DNA of 64,000 nucleotides from Alkalibacter rhizosphaerae (GCF_017352215.1 NZ_CP071444.1:496001-560000); one strand, 5' to 3'. Positions 44,118 to 52,965 are shown, counted from the stretch's first letter. Numbers and translations are program-made. The notes: generated from the sequence alone by a model not told the origin.

Positions 44118-45719
44118 TCAAACTATGGACCCTACATAAACCAAGATCAGAACAAAAAAACCTGCGATGGTTCCGCACACACCGTTGAAGGACAATTCAA
44201 AAGAATTGAGAATGGCCAAATAATTTCTTTTTCGCAATATGCCAAAATACAGGAGACTTGCCACAACCACCGATCCCAAAAATATAAGGGTCTTCATCCA
44301 GTAGGCCAAAGGGTCCACCACAAAGGTAACATTATATACCTCTTGAATGATGATGCGTCCAAATATCCCGCCAACAAGGCACAAGGATCCCATGACCATG
44401 ACCACTGCTTTTCTTAAAGGATCGCATTTGGCTCGATTCACACCCTTTTCTCCCCCAAAAAGCATGGTTCCATATTTGATAAAGGAAACAATGGTACCCA
44501 GATTGACTAAGATCAGCCCGTATTCCACCCAGCTGCCCGTTGCGCCATAGGACAAGAGGTACTTTGAAATGCTGCCGTTGAACAATGGGGCCCCGGTGAT
44601 CCCCAAAATGGCAAAGAGAGTAGCCATCCCTACGGCGGGCATCTTTCTCATAAGGCCTTTCACTTCATAAACATTTCTGGTGCCGTATTCGTCGATGATC
44701 ATGCCTGCCGTCAGAAAGAGAGCGGTTTTGAACACGGCATGATTCAAAATGTGGTAAACGGCACCCCAGTAGGTGTGGATCCTCCCCATATTCAGCCCCA
44801 TCATGATCAAACCGATCTGGGAGACCGTATGATAGGCCAAAATCAATTTCATATCCTTTTGGGCAATGGCCAATAAGAAACCGATCACCGCCGTGATGAA
44901 TCCCATCAACAAAAAGAAGTCTGATGTGTCCAGTACGGATGAGAACACATCCTGGATCCGAATAAAAAGATACAATCCATTTTTTACATACAATCCGGAA
45001 AGAACCGCCGAAACGATGGATGGAGCACTTGGCGTGCCGTGGGCTTTGGGTAGCCAGCTAAACAAGGGCATCAATGCAGACTTCAAACTGACTGCTGTGA
45101 TAATGAAGGCATAGGGAAGAAGGATCCCTTTTGCAGAGTCCAGCTGGGAAACGGCTAGCTTCAATCCCGTCAGATCGATAACTCCAAGGCGCTTGTAAAG
45201 CATTCCCAAACCAAAGAGGAAAAAGGACATGCCTACAATATTGATCAACAAATACAGCATTCCATCATATATGGACCTGCTGTCTTGCTTGTACATGATC
45301 AGGATGCTGATCACTACCGTAGCAACCTCGACCAAAACAAAAATATTAAAGAGATCATTGGATAGAAAAATACCGGTGATCAGACCTTCCAGTACGGTAA
45401 ATAGAAACAAGAACAACCGATCGCTGTATTTTTTCCGATAATTGAACAAGACGGTCATCAAAAACAGAAACGATGTCAGCCACACCATGGAAGCTGCCAG
45501 CAGGTCGGCCCGCAATGTGATCCCAATAAAGGTCGGCCAATTGCCCACATGTTCTACAATGGTCCCTTCCACCCGGACGCGACTCAATAGAATCGTGGCA
45601 TTCAAAAGCAACACTCCGTGGAGTGCAAGCGTCATTCTTCTTCCTGTTTTTGCCGGGATCAGCATTCCCAAGCTTCCCACTATGACGGGGAAAAGAACCA
45701 ACCAATGCAGATCTACCAT
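44118..45719 (-). CDS. Mrp/Mbh-type antiporter subunit D (MrpD/MbhH-like)
   Basis: A 533-residue ND4/ND5-like membrane subunit with about fourteen helices, the only ion-pumping subunit of this size in the cluster. Conserved features include the early Glu helix LITGIFLSNDLFNIFVLVEVATVVISIL (about residues 110-140), the broken-helix Lys region KSALMPLFSWLPKAHGTPSAPSIVSAVLSG (about 213-242) and LAYHTVSQIGLIMMG. It ends the eight-gene operon, with one nt or less between it and subunit C. Substrate ions are probably sodium and protons, inferred from family. Confidence 0.92.
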   Translation of the reverse strand: MVDLHWLVLFPVIVGSLGMLIPAKTGRRMTLALHGVLLLNATILLSRVRVEGTIVEHVGNWPTFIGITLRADLLAASMVWLTSFLFLMTVLFNYRKKYSDRLFLFLFTVLEGLITGIFLSNDLFNIFVLVEVATVVISILIMYKQDSRSIYDGMLYLLINIVGMSFFLFGLGMLYKRLGVIDLTGLKLAVSQLDSAKGILLPYAFIITAVSLKSALMPLFSWLPKAHGTPSAPSIVSAVLSGLYVKNGLYLFIRIQDVFSSVLDTSDFFLLMGFITAVIGFLLAIAQKDMKLILAYHTVSQIGLIMMGLNMGRIHTYWGAVYHILNHAVFKTALFLTAGMIIDEYGTRNVYEVKGLMRKMPAVGMATLFAILGITGAPLFNGSISKYLLSYGATGSWVEYGLILVNLGTIVSFIKYGTMLFGGEKGVNRAKCDPLRKAVVMVMGSLCLVGGIFGRIIIQEVYNVTFVVDPLAYWMKTLIFLGSVVVASLLYFGILRKRNYLAILNSFELSFNGVCGTIAGFFVLILVYVGSIV

Positions 45720-46076
45720 TTATTTCACCCTTTTTTTCTTCACCTTCATCCAGTTCGTCGAACCATACCGATGATACAAATGAATGAACATGGTAAGTCC
45801 GGCTGCCGTCACACCAACACCGATAACGATGTCCGTGATCATCAAAGCTTGGGGTAGCGGGTCCGCAACCATTGCACCCACAGGCAACTGCCCAATGGGG
45901 GGAATGCTTCCCGGTTCCACATTCGCCGATATGAAATATAAGATCGTCGCCATTTGCATGATGCCGAGGGAAATGATGGACTTGACGATATTTCGTCTTG
46001 CGATCAATCCGTAGACACCCAGAAAAAACAGAAGAATACTGATGTTTTCTCCGTTGATCCAATCCAAAAACTCCAT
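45720..46076 (-). CDS. Mrp/Mbh-type antiporter subunit C (MrpC/MbhG, NuoK-like)
   Basis: A 118-residue membrane protein with three helices. The ATG at 46076 overlaps the subunit B stop by one base (TAATG) and gives MEFLDWINGENISILLFFLGVYG. An upstream extension would be out of family. NuoK-like features are GLIARRNIVKSIISLGIMQ and the late DPLPQALMITDIVIGVGVTAAGL helix. Family length is 110-120. Confidence 0.92.
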   Translation of the reverse strand: MEFLDWINGENISILLFFLGVYGLIARRNIVKSIISLGIMQMATILYFISANVEPGSIPPIGQLPVGAMVADPLPQALMITDIVIGVGVTAAGLTMFIHLYHRYGSTNWMKVKKKRVK

Positions 46077-46465
46077 TATTCTCCTCCTTCGTAAAAGACA
46101 AATCGGTAGAATATGATGGTCAGACCACTGGAAACTTTCAATCCGATCAACAGATTCATGACGACCAGATAGATCGTATTGGCCATAGCGCTGTCGTTGC
46201 CTGTGGATGAAAACAAGAAGAGGGTCGGAATCAGAATGATGCAAAAGAAGAGAACTTTTTCCAAGGTTTGCATATACTTGATTCGAATGCTTTCTTCCGG
46301 AATCACCAGGTATCTGCTGATAAAAGCGGAAGCCAGCACGGCACCGCCTTGAAACCCCCCTCCTGGGCTGACATGACCATTGATGATAATATAAAACCCG
46401 ATCAGGATGATAAAGGGATAGAGCAAACCTGTAACCCTGGCTATGATCTGGGAATTACTCTTCAT
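46076..46465 (-). CDS. Mrp/Mbh-type antiporter subunit B (MrpB/MbhF-like)
   Basis: A 129-residue protein with four helices and the MnhB motif YIIINGHVSPGGGFQGGAVLASA near residue 25. It overlaps the end of the MbhE-like gene by 11 nt and the start of subunit C by one. This places it firmly in the operon. MrpB is a structural subunit next to the MrpA C-terminal part. Confidence 0.92.
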   Translation of the reverse strand: MKSNSQIIARVTGLLYPFIILIGFYIIINGHVSPGGGFQGGAVLASAFISRYLVIPEESIRIKYMQTLEKVLFFCIILIPTLFLFSSTGNDSAMANTIYLVVMNLLIGLKVSSGLTIIFYRFVFYEGGE

Positions 46466-46721
46466 GATCTCGCCTCCAGGAAAAATTGATGACGGCAGTC
46501 ACGCTGACCAACAAAATCAAGGTTTCAAACATGCTGTCGAACATCCGATAATTCAAATAGATGGCTGCCACGGCATTTTGTGCAAAGGTATCTTTTGTGA
46601 AATTGGCAATGTAGTAATCCACAACATAGGGATCTGGCGTCAACGTGGTACCGTTATAAATGAAAAGCACATAAGCTGCCACTGCCAGGCAAAAGATCAT
46701 TGCAAAGGCTCTTCGCATCAT
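46455..46721 (-). CDS. MbhE-like subunit (MrpA C-terminal equivalent)
   Basis: An 88-residue protein with two helices, similar to MbhE or the far C-terminus of MrpA. It starts MMRRAFAMIFCLAVAAYVLF and has the RMFDSMFETLILLVSVTAVI helix. In full Mrp antiporters this part is fused to the end of the large MrpA. Here it is a separate small gene, overlapping the MbhD-like gene by 4 nt and subunit B by 11. Confidence 0.8.
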   Translation of the reverse strand: MMRRAFAMIFCLAVAAYVLFIYNGTTLTPDPYVVDYYIANFTKDTFAQNAVAAIYLNYRMFDSMFETLILLVSVTAVINFSWRRDHEE

Positions 46722-47266
46722 TTTCCACCACCTGCCTCATGTCGTATGAATTTGGAACGCAATGGATCGTATGGTTCCTTTTGTACGTGTTCTTCAAAGG
46801 CATCCACCTGGTAGTCTTCCTTATTCCCGTAAAAATATACTTCATCAAAATCCTGATGGATCAACAGATCAAAATTCCTGTTTTCCAGCACAAATCGATA
46901 GTCGTGGGTGGTGTAGATGATTTGAGGCTCCATCTCTCTCTCCGCAAAAAACTTTTCCACATCCCGCAGTACTTGGGCACGGCCTCTGGTGATCTGACTG
47001 TCCGTGATCTGGTTGTAATTGGCATTGGTGTAATAAATGGTGAACACGTGATATTTTTTTAGTGCGACCAGATACAAAACCGTAGAGATGGCACTTCCGA
47101 TGATCGCTTCCGCAATGGCTACATCCGGCGCTCCATAAAGAAGATAGATAAAAGAACTGGCCAAAGACAGGATCCCCAGATATATGACAGCCCTACGAAG
47201 TTTCGGAGTATTCAGAGACAGCATGGCCAACAAGACCATCAGGATCAAAAACACTTTTTCAACCAC
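46718..47266 (-). CDS. MbhD-like subunit with soluble C-terminal extension (DUF4040)
   Basis: A 182-residue protein. The first 75 residues form three helices with the DUF4040 pattern LYGAPDVAIAEAIIGSAISTVLYLVAL, equivalent to MbhD. The following 105 residues are hydrophilic and probably cytoplasmic. They have no family I recognise, and simple MbhD proteins lack them. The MbhE-like gene starts within its stop codon (4-nt overlap). Confidence 0.8.
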   Translation of the reverse strand: MVEKVFLILMVLLAMLSLNTPKLRRAVIYLGILSLASSFIYLLYGAPDVAIAEAIIGSAISTVLYLVALKKYHVFTIYYTNANYNQITDSQITRGRAQVLRDVEKFFAEREMEPQIIYTTHDYRFVLENRNFDLLIHQDFDEVYFYGNKEDYQVDAFEEHVQKEPYDPLRSKFIRHEAGGGK

Positions 47267-47567
47267 GATCCTTCTTCTCCCTTCCTGTTTTATACCCGCT
47301 GATATAGGCAGAACGAGCTACCGCATGGGTGGATAGGGGATTGGTGATGATCGCCATCAGTCCGATCAGCAAGATCTTCAACGTAGAATAATCCCATCCG
47401 GTCCGAAGCATCATCCCAAGCAACATGGTGATAAATCCCACCGTTTCCACCTTGGAAGAGATCAGGATCCTGGAATAGAAATCATCAAAACGAAATATTC
47501 CGATGATGCCGAATGCCATAAAAAACAAGGCTACGGCGATCATGACATTTGACAGTATCAGCAACAT
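47259..47567 (-). CDS. Mrp/Mbh-type antiporter subunit G (MrpG/MbhC-like)
   Basis: A 102-residue protein with three helices. The ATG at 47567 (MLLILSNVMIAVALFFMAFG) overlaps the subunit F stop by one base. The MnhG motif GIIGIFRFDDFYSRILISSKVETVG near residue 22 is clear, as is the NPLSTHAVARSAY segment near residue 83. It overlaps the MbhD-like start by 8 nt. Confidence 0.92.
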   Translation of the reverse strand: MLLILSNVMIAVALFFMAFGIIGIFRFDDFYSRILISSKVETVGFITMLLGMMLRTGWDYSTLKILLIGLMAIITNPLSTHAVARSAYISGYKTGREKKDRG

Positions 47568-47827
47568 CAGATCTTCCCTTTCCTTTCCACAAAACGAGCG
47601 ATCAAAACAGTACCTATAAATCCCAGTACGGAATATACCAACGCGATGTCCAATAAATAGCTCCGCTCCGTCAATACCGCCAACACAATGATGGAGATGA
47701 TGATTTTTGCCGTGATCATATTGAGGCCCAACAGGCGATCCCAAATGGTTGGTCCCATGATCACCCGGATCAGAACCAAAAAAATGTACACGGAAATGAC
47801 CAGCAGTGTACTGTTTAAAGTAGTCAT
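47567..47827 (-). CDS. Mrp/Mbh-type antiporter subunit F (MrpF/MbhB-like)
   Basis: An 86-residue protein with three helices. The ATG at 47827 is inside the subunit E stop (4-nt overlap). A longer reading frame is only an overlap with subunit E. The MnhF block LIRVIMGPTIWDRLLGLNMITAK and the LDIALVYSVLGFIGTVLIARF helix are typical. Length matches the family (80-95). Confidence 0.92.
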   Translation of the reverse strand: MTTLNSTLLVISVYIFLVLIRVIMGPTIWDRLLGLNMITAKIIISIIVLAVLTERSYLLDIALVYSVLGFIGTVLIARFVERKGKI

Positions 47828-48309
47828 CGTCTCAGTCCTCTTAAGATCTTCTCGAACTCCTGAAATACGGAAACATCCATCTTCTCCATTTCCGGTGCTA
47901 CAAAAGCCAATATTTTCAATCGTTTGTCCTTCTTGTTCGCCGTTACAGTACCTGGTGTCAGGGTGATGGAATTTGCCAAAAGACAAACAGCCAGATCGTC
48001 ATCCAGATCCGATTCAAAATCGAAGATGTGGACTTCATATTTTCGGTGCAGAACGATTTTGATTGCAGAAAGCCCGGATTTGTAGATTTGAAAAATCAGG
48101 AAGAAAAGATATTTGACAAGAATAAAGGGTTTTAGGGAGTATTCGTCAGCATAATGTTTTTCCAAAAGAAAAAAGTCGGTCAAAAACAACGCAATCGCAG
48201 AAAACACCACTCCGGACAACATCACTCCCGCATCGGCTTTCTCGTTGAGTATGACCCACATTATGGTAAAAACCAGGATTAACATCCAATACCGTTTAAA
48301 TACATTCAT
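47824..48309 (-). CDS. Mrp/Mbh-type antiporter subunit E (MrpE/MbhA-like)
   Basis: A 161-residue protein with an N-terminal membrane pair and the MnhE pattern SGLSAIKIVLHRKYEVHIFDFESDLDDDLAVCLLANSITLTPGTVT near residues 85-125. First gene of the operon, which continues F-G-MbhD-MbhE-B-C-D with each junction overlapping or adjacent. A promoter TTGACA-N16-TATAAA lies at 48400-48427. Confidence 0.92.
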   Translation of the reverse strand: MNVFKRYWMLILVFTIMWVILNEKADAGVMLSGVVFSAIALFLTDFFLLEKHYADEYSLKPFILVKYLFFLIFQIYKSGLSAIKIVLHRKYEVHIFDFESDLDDDLAVCLLANSITLTPGTVTANKKDKRLKILAFVAPEMEKMDVSVFQEFEKILRGLRR

Positions 48310-48399
48310 AGCATCACCTACTTTGAAATTTCATGAAACCCATGAAAAACCCATCATTTCCGTCGGTACTATGGATAACATTTACTTGTGTAACCCTAT

Positions 48400-48427
48400 T
48401 TTATATAGCGATGGAACATACTGTCAA
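48400..48427 (-). promoter_or_regulatory. Promoter of the Mrp/Mbh-like antiporter operon
   Basis: On the minus strand, -35 TTGACA (48422-48427), 16-nt spacer, -10 TATAAA (48400-48405). It lies between the phoU terminator and the first antiporter gene. Confidence 0.8.
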
Positions 48428-48446
48428 TGTTTTTCGTGCACAAAAA

Positions 48447-48468
48447 AAAGCGACATTCCTGTCGCTTT
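48447..48468 (-). terminator. Terminator of the pst-phoU operon
   Basis: Stem AAAGCGACA / TGTCGCTTT with a 4-nt loop, followed by TTTTT on the minus strand. It overlaps the phoU stop codon. Confidence 0.88.
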
Positions 48469-49114
48469 AGAACTTCATCCGTTCCCCGGTCTGCATGAAA
48501 ATTAGGCGTTCGCATATGTTGGTGGCATGATCGGCGATCCGCTCCAGGTATCTTCCGATCAAAATATGACCGATGATCCGGTCTTCGTCCGCCTTTTCTT
48601 CTTTGATGCTAAGCAGCAGATAGCGGTAGATATCGTCGTAGAGATCATCCACCAATTCATCCCTGCCGGCGGTACCTTTTGCCAGCTCGATGTTTCGATC
48701 AAAGTAAGCCGCCATGCTGTCTTTGAGCATGCCTTTTACTTCATTCTCCATTTCTTTCAATCGGGGCACCAGCAAGCCTTTGCCTGTATCACCCATCTCC
48801 AGCACCACTTCTGCGATGTTGCAGCTGTAATCTCCGATCCGTTCCAGATCCGTCACTACTTTAAGGATGGTGATCAGGCGGCGCAAATCACTGGCAACAG
48901 GACTTTGGGTGGCCGCAAATTTGACGCACAAATCTTCGATCTCTTCCTCCACGACATTGATGTCCAAATCTCGTTTCAAGACTTCTTTGGCCAAAACAAA
49001 GTCTCTATTTTCAAAGGCTTCGAAAGCCATTTCGATCCCTTCCGTCACCATGCTACTCATTTTCGTTACCATATTATTGATATTCATGATTTGTTCCTGC
49101 ATTTTATCTCTCAT
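48467..49114 (-). CDS. phoU: Phosphate signalling regulator PhoU
   Basis: A 215-residue all-helical protein made of two three-helix PhoU repeats (about residues 5-100 and 110-205). Each repeat has the E/D-rich metal-binding patterns (EEEIEDLCVKFAATQSPVASDLRRL; DDIYRYLLLSIKEEK) and the closing RIADHATNICERLIFMQTGE. It links Pst transport to the PhoR/PhoP phosphate response. A clean AAGGAG precedes the ATG at 49114. Last gene of pstSCAB-phoU. Confidence 0.95.
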   Translation of the reverse strand: MRDKMQEQIMNINNMVTKMSSMVTEGIEMAFEAFENRDFVLAKEVLKRDLDINVVEEEIEDLCVKFAATQSPVASDLRRLITILKVVTDLERIGDYSCNIAEVVLEMGDTGKGLLVPRLKEMENEVKGMLKDSMAAYFDRNIELAKGTAGRDELVDDLYDDIYRYLLLSIKEEKADEDRIIGHILIGRYLERIADHATNICERLIFMQTGERMKF

Positions 49115-49129
49115 GATCTGCTCCTTTTT

Positions 49130-49909
49130 TCAACCGAATCGACCGGTTATGTAATCTTCCGTGCGCTGATCCCTTGGATTGGAGAAAATGACAGAGGTAT
49201 TGTCAAATTCGACCAACTCACCCAACAGGAAAAAGGCTGTTTTGTCCGATATCCTGGCAGCCTGCTGCATGGAGTGGGTGACGATGGCAATGGTGTAGTC
49301 CTTCTTCAGAGAATCAATCAACTCCTCTATTTTGAAGGTTGCTATGGGATCCAGTGCAGATGTGGGTTCATCCATCAAGATGACATCGGGCTGAACGGCC
49401 AAACACCGGGCGATGCACAACCGTTGCTGTTGTCCGCCGGAAAGTCCGTAGGCATTGTCGTTTAGCCGATCCTTCACTTCGTCCCACAAGGCTGCTGCCC
49501 GGAGGCTGGTTTCCGCTATCTCCATAAGAAGGTTTTTATCCCGGATCCCATGGATCCTTGGACCATAGACCACATTTTCAAAGATGGACTTGGGAAACGG
49601 GTTGGGTTTTTGAAAAACCATACCCACTTTGGTGCGAAGTTCTTCCACCCGCACCGACTTGTCAAAGATGTTTTGTCCGTGATAGAGGATCTCTCCTGTG
49701 GTTTTTACGATGGGGATATTCTCCACCATCCGGTTCAGTGTCTTAATGTAGGTGGACTTCCCACACCCGGATGGACCAATGATGGCGGTGACCTGATTCT
49801 CTTCGATGGACAAATCGATATTTTTCAACGCTTGATCGTCTCCATACCATAGGTTTAATCCCTTCGTATCAAAAACGATCTCCCGATCTTTTTTCATTTG
49901 TTCGTTCAA
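49130..49909 (-). CDS. pstB: Phosphate ABC transporter ATPase PstB
   Basis: A 259-residue ATPase with Walker [20 protein letters not shown] (about residues 41-59), signature [17 protein letters not shown] and Walker [16 protein letters not shown]. The TTG at 49909 is preferred because GGAGG sits 8 nt upstream. The first in-frame ATG (49897) has no close site. PstB energises phosphate uptake through PstAC. It lies 14 nt after pstA. Confidence 0.95.
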   Translation of the reverse strand: MNEQMKKDREIVFDTKGLNLWYGDDQALKNIDLSIEENQVTAIIGPSGCGKSTYIKTLNRMVENIPIVKTTGEILYHGQNIFDKSVRVEELRTKVGMVFQKPNPFPKSIFENVVYGPRIHGIRDKNLLMEIAETSLRAAALWDEVKDRLNDNAYGLSGGQQQRLCIARCLAVQPDVILMDEPTSALDPIATFKIEELIDSLKKDYTIAIVTHSMQQAARISDKTAFFLLGELVEFDNTSVIFSNPRDQRTEDYITGRFG

Positions 49910-49923
49910 CAGAAATTCCTCCA

Positions 49924-50865
49924 CTAAAATTTTTTCTGAAACTTGTTGCGTATGATGATCGCCGCTGCATTCATCAGGAACAATACCAGCAGCAAAACCA
50001 CGATGGTGGCCGCCGCCAGGTTGGCATATTCCGGCGTTAGTACCGTATCCAATGTCCAATAGTAGATCTGGATGGGCAATGCCGTAAAGTCATCCATGAT
50101 GCTGGTGGGGATCTTTCGAATCAAGGTCGGGATCCCCAACACCACCAGTGGCGCAGTCTCTCCGATGGCACGGGACATGGCAAGGATGGAGCCGGTCAAA
50201 ATCCCCGGCAATGCAACAGGCAGCACCACTTTTCGAATGGTGGTCCATTTATCGGCGCCCATGGCATAAGAGGCATCCCTCAAAAATCCGGGCACGGCAC
50301 GGACCGCTTCCTGGCTTGCCACCACCACTATGGGCAAAACCAACAGGGACATGGTCAACCCCCCTGCCAAAATGCTGGACCCAAGACCCAAAAACCGGCT
50401 GAAAATCGCCAATCCCAACAAGCCGAAAATGACGGAGGGGACGCTGGCCAGATTGGAAATGTTCACACGGATAAAGTTTGCCACTTTCCCCCTGGACGCA
50501 TACTCCTCCAAATAAATGGCCGTCGACACCCCCAAAACCAGGGTGGTCGGTATCACGATCAGCATCAAATACACCGAACCCTTGATGGCGCCCCATATAC
50601 CCGCTTTTTCCGGGAAAATGGACAAGTTTCGCGTCAAAAATCCGGGGGTCAGCCAGCCGATGCTGTCTTTTCCCACGTTGAACAACAACAGCAGCAAAAC
50701 CACGAAAGCAAATACCACGGCCAGGGAAAAAACATGCTTCGCCATGGCGCTGACCCAAATTCGACGGCGGATCCGCTCCCTGCTGATGGTCCATTCCGGT
50801 TTTTCCTTTGCTTTTTTCAATCGGATCCGATTGTCCTTGATCCGCTGGTTCTCCACACCCAACAT
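49924..50865 (-). CDS. pstA: Phosphate ABC transporter permease PstA
   Basis: A 313-residue permease with six helices after a charged N-terminal extension of about 40 residues. The family blocks [35 protein letters not shown] (about residues 105-140) and the EAA-like loop [21 protein letters not shown] (near 203) are present. Its ATG follows GGAGGAG and begins one base past the pstC stop. Confidence 0.95.
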   Translation of the reverse strand: MLGVENQRIKDNRIRLKKAKEKPEWTISRERIRRRIWVSAMAKHVFSLAVVFAFVVLLLLLFNVGKDSIGWLTPGFLTRNLSIFPEKAGIWGAIKGSVYLMLIVIPTTLVLGVSTAIYLEEYASRGKVANFIRVNISNLASVPSVIFGLLGLAIFSRFLGLGSSILAGGLTMSLLVLPIVVVASQEAVRAVPGFLRDASYAMGADKWTTIRKVVLPVALPGILTGSILAMSRAIGETAPLVVLGIPTLIRKIPTSIMDDFTALPIQIYYWTLDTVLTPEYANLAAATIVVLLLVLFLMNAAAIIIRNKFQKKF

Positions 50866-50866
50866 G

Positions 50867-51787
50867 TCAATACTCCTCCCGCAGTTTTTTGCTGATGTAC
50901 TGGGCGATCAAATTGACCACCATGGTAAATAAAAACAGGATCAATCCCACTGCATATAAACTATAATATCCCGTCGTCCCGCTGGCTGCATCTCCACTGG
51001 TAAACTCTACAATGTAGGCCGTCATGGTCTGCATGGATTTTGTAATGTCAAAGGTAAAATTCTTCGTACTCCCGCTGGCGATGGTCACGATCATGGTCTC
51101 TCCCACCGCTCTGGAAACGGCCAGGACGATGGAAGCCAGGATCCCTGAGATCGCCGACGGGATCACCACCTTTGTCGCCACTTCCAATTTAGTGGAACCC
51201 AAACCGTAGGCTCCTTCTCGCATGATCTCCGGAACTGCATTCATGGCGTCTTCCGACAAGGATGCTACCATGGGGATGATCATGATCCCCATGACGATGC
51301 CGGGGCTGAGGGCATTCTTTGGTTCCAAAGAAGGGATCAGGTTCATCAACAAGGGTGTAACGAAGGAATAGGCAAAAAAACCATACACGATGGTGGGAAT
51401 CCCCGCCAGCACCTCCAGAACCGGTTTTAAGACTTTTCGCAATTTTGGGGATGCAAACTGGCTCAAGTAAACAGCTGCTGCCATCCCAATGGGGACTGCC
51501 ACCAAAATGGCCACCAGGGTGGTCATGGCCGTTCCCATGAGCAAAGGCAGGATCCCATAGGAAGGTTGGGCACTAAGAGGCGCCAGTTTTGTACTGAATA
51601 TTTCCCGCAGTGGCACCGACGCAAAAAACTTGGATGCATCCGTGACCAAGGTCAGCACGATGCCGATGGTGGTGGCAACGGATAACAAGGCCATCACCAA
51701 AAAAAAGGTGGGCATGACCCGGTCCAACCGGTGATTTTTCCTTGTTGCATTGTTTTGTATGATCTCTCGAACTTTCACATTATTCAT
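50867..51787 (-). CDS. pstC: Phosphate ABC transporter permease PstC
   Basis: A 306-residue permease with six helices. Typical regions are TTLVAILVAVPIGMAAAVYLSQFASPKLR, LEVLAGIPTIVYGFFAY and the cytoplasmic loop EIMREGAYGLGSTKLEVATKVVIP near residue 190. It starts with GGAGG upstream. It is separated from pstS by a terminator-like hairpin, so it is probably expressed at a lower level than pstS. Confidence 0.95.
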   Translation of the reverse strand: MNNVKVREIIQNNATRKNHRLDRVMPTFFLVMALLSVATTIGIVLTLVTDASKFFASVPLREIFSTKLAPLSAQPSYGILPLLMGTAMTTLVAILVAVPIGMAAAVYLSQFASPKLRKVLKPVLEVLAGIPTIVYGFFAYSFVTPLLMNLIPSLEPKNALSPGIVMGIMIIPMVASLSEDAMNAVPEIMREGAYGLGSTKLEVATKVVIPSAISGILASIVLAVSRAVGETMIVTIASGSTKNFTFDITKSMQTMTAYIVEFTSGDAASGTTGYYSLYAVGLILFLFTMVVNLIAQYISKKLREEY

Positions 51788-51836
51788 TTATATCCTCCAA
51801 CGGACTCGATTTCTAATAAGGTCATCATGAAAAAGA

Positions 51837-51857
51837 GGAAGAGGGGGCCCCTCTTCC
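51837..51857 (-). terminator. Terminator-like hairpin between pstS and pstC
   Basis: A 10-bp GC-rich stem GGAAGAGGGG / CCCCTCTTCC, followed by TCTTTTTC on the minus strand. It probably lets through only part of the pstS transcripts, as in other ABC operons. Confidence 0.8.
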
Positions 51858-51864
51858 GGACAAC

Positions 51865-52836
51865 TTACTGGATCGATTCCAGCGTACTCAGGTAATCGTC
51901 GTGGATCGCATCAGGCAATGGTGCAAACCCATTGTCACCGGCCAGCTTTCGCGCTCCATCCTCGGAGACGATAAACTTTGCAAAATCCAACAATTGAGGT
52001 TTTTCTTTGGCATATTCCAGATTCAGATACGTATACACCAATCTGGTAAATCCTGCATATGGCAGATCTTCTCCAATGGTTTCCAAGCCGGGTTCCACCG
52101 GACCGTTGCCAAAATCGACCTTAACTGCCTGCAGTTTGTCCTGATTGTTCACGTAGTAGCCAAATCCGAAAAATGCAATAGCGTTTTTATCTTTTGAGAC
52201 CAGATCCACCAAGGTGGAATACTCCTGCTCCAACTTTGCAGTAGTGACCATCTCCTGTTCGTCAAGGATCACTTCGTAAAAGAATTCGTAGGTTCCGTGA
52301 TTCTCGTTTGGTCCGTAAAATTTGATTTCTTCCGCCGGCCATTCTGGTCGTATATCGGACCACAGTACTTTGTCGTCGGCTTTATATTGACCGGAAAGAT
52401 ACATGTTGACCACTTCTTCCCGGGTCATTTTTCTTGCCCAGTCGTTGTCTTTATTAATGACCATGGTCAATCCATCATAGGCCAGTTTTATTTCCATGAT
52501 CTGTTCGTCCATGTTCCAACCTTTTGCTGCCAGCTCTTCCACTTCCGTATCTTTGATTTTTCTGGAAGCATCAGACAAGTCCGTTTCTCCGGGAATGAAC
52601 ATTTTAAATCCTGCACTGGAACCGGCTCTTCCCACTTGCACGCTCACATCGGGTGCCACATCCGTCATGTAGTTTTCAGCGATATGAGCCATCAGCGGAT
52701 AAACCGTCCCGGATCCGTCCACGTTGACGGTGCCGCTCAAAACATCTCCATTATCATCTCCGTTGTTTGTGGTACCGCAACCTGCTACCGCCAGCAACAT
52801 GGTCATTAACAACAACAGCGCCATCCATTTTTTCAT
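51865..52836 (-). CDS. pstS: Phosphate-binding lipoprotein PstS
   Basis: A 323-residue lipoprotein that captures phosphate outside the membrane. The ATG at 52836 follows GAGGAGG. The signal/lipobox is MKKWMALLLLMTMLLAVAGC. Ligand-binding blocks are GSGTVYPLMAHIAENY (near residue 45), RAGSSAGFKMFIPGETDLSDASR (near 80) and the NHGTYEFFYE loop. Gene order is pstS-pstC-pstA-pstB-phoU. Three Pho-box repeats precede it. Confidence 0.95.
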   Translation of the reverse strand: MKKWMALLLLMTMLLAVAGCGTTNNGDDNGDVLSGTVNVDGSGTVYPLMAHIAENYMTDVAPDVSVQVGRAGSSAGFKMFIPGETDLSDASRKIKDTEVEELAAKGWNMDEQIMEIKLAYDGLTMVINKDNDWARKMTREEVVNMYLSGQYKADDKVLWSDIRPEWPAEEIKFYGPNENHGTYEFFYEVILDEQEMVTTAKLEQEYSTLVDLVSKDKNAIAFFGFGYYVNNQDKLQAVKVDFGNGPVEPGLETIGEDLPYAGFTRLVYTYLNLEYAKEKPQLLDFAKFIVSEDGARKLAGDNGFAPLPDAIHDDYLSTLESIQ

Positions 52837-52892
52837 CAAGAGTCCTCCTCGGATCATCATTATTTTTGCACCCTTTTCCTGAGCACAACTGA

Positions 52893-52898
52893 AGTATA
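52893..52898 (-). promoter_or_regulatory. pstS -10 element
   Basis: TATACT on the minus strand with no good -35 at 17 nt (an A-rich AAACCG-like hexamer). This fits an activator-dependent promoter driven from the Pho boxes 32 bp upstream. Confidence 0.6.
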
Positions 52899-52929
52899 GC
52901 ACATCCTTTTTTCGGTTTTGTTTTGCCGG

Positions 52930-52957
52930 GGTTAAGGATTTGTTAAGCTTGTGTTAA
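52930..52957 (-). promoter_or_regulatory. Pho box: three TTAACA-type repeats
   Basis: On the minus strand, TTAACA (52952-52957), TTAACA (52941-52946) and TTAACC (52930-52935), each separated by 5 nt, so every 11 bp. This is the direct-repeat pattern known for PhoP of Bacillus. It predicts induction of pst under phosphate limitation. Confidence 0.82.
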
Positions 52958-52965
52958 ATAAAAAA

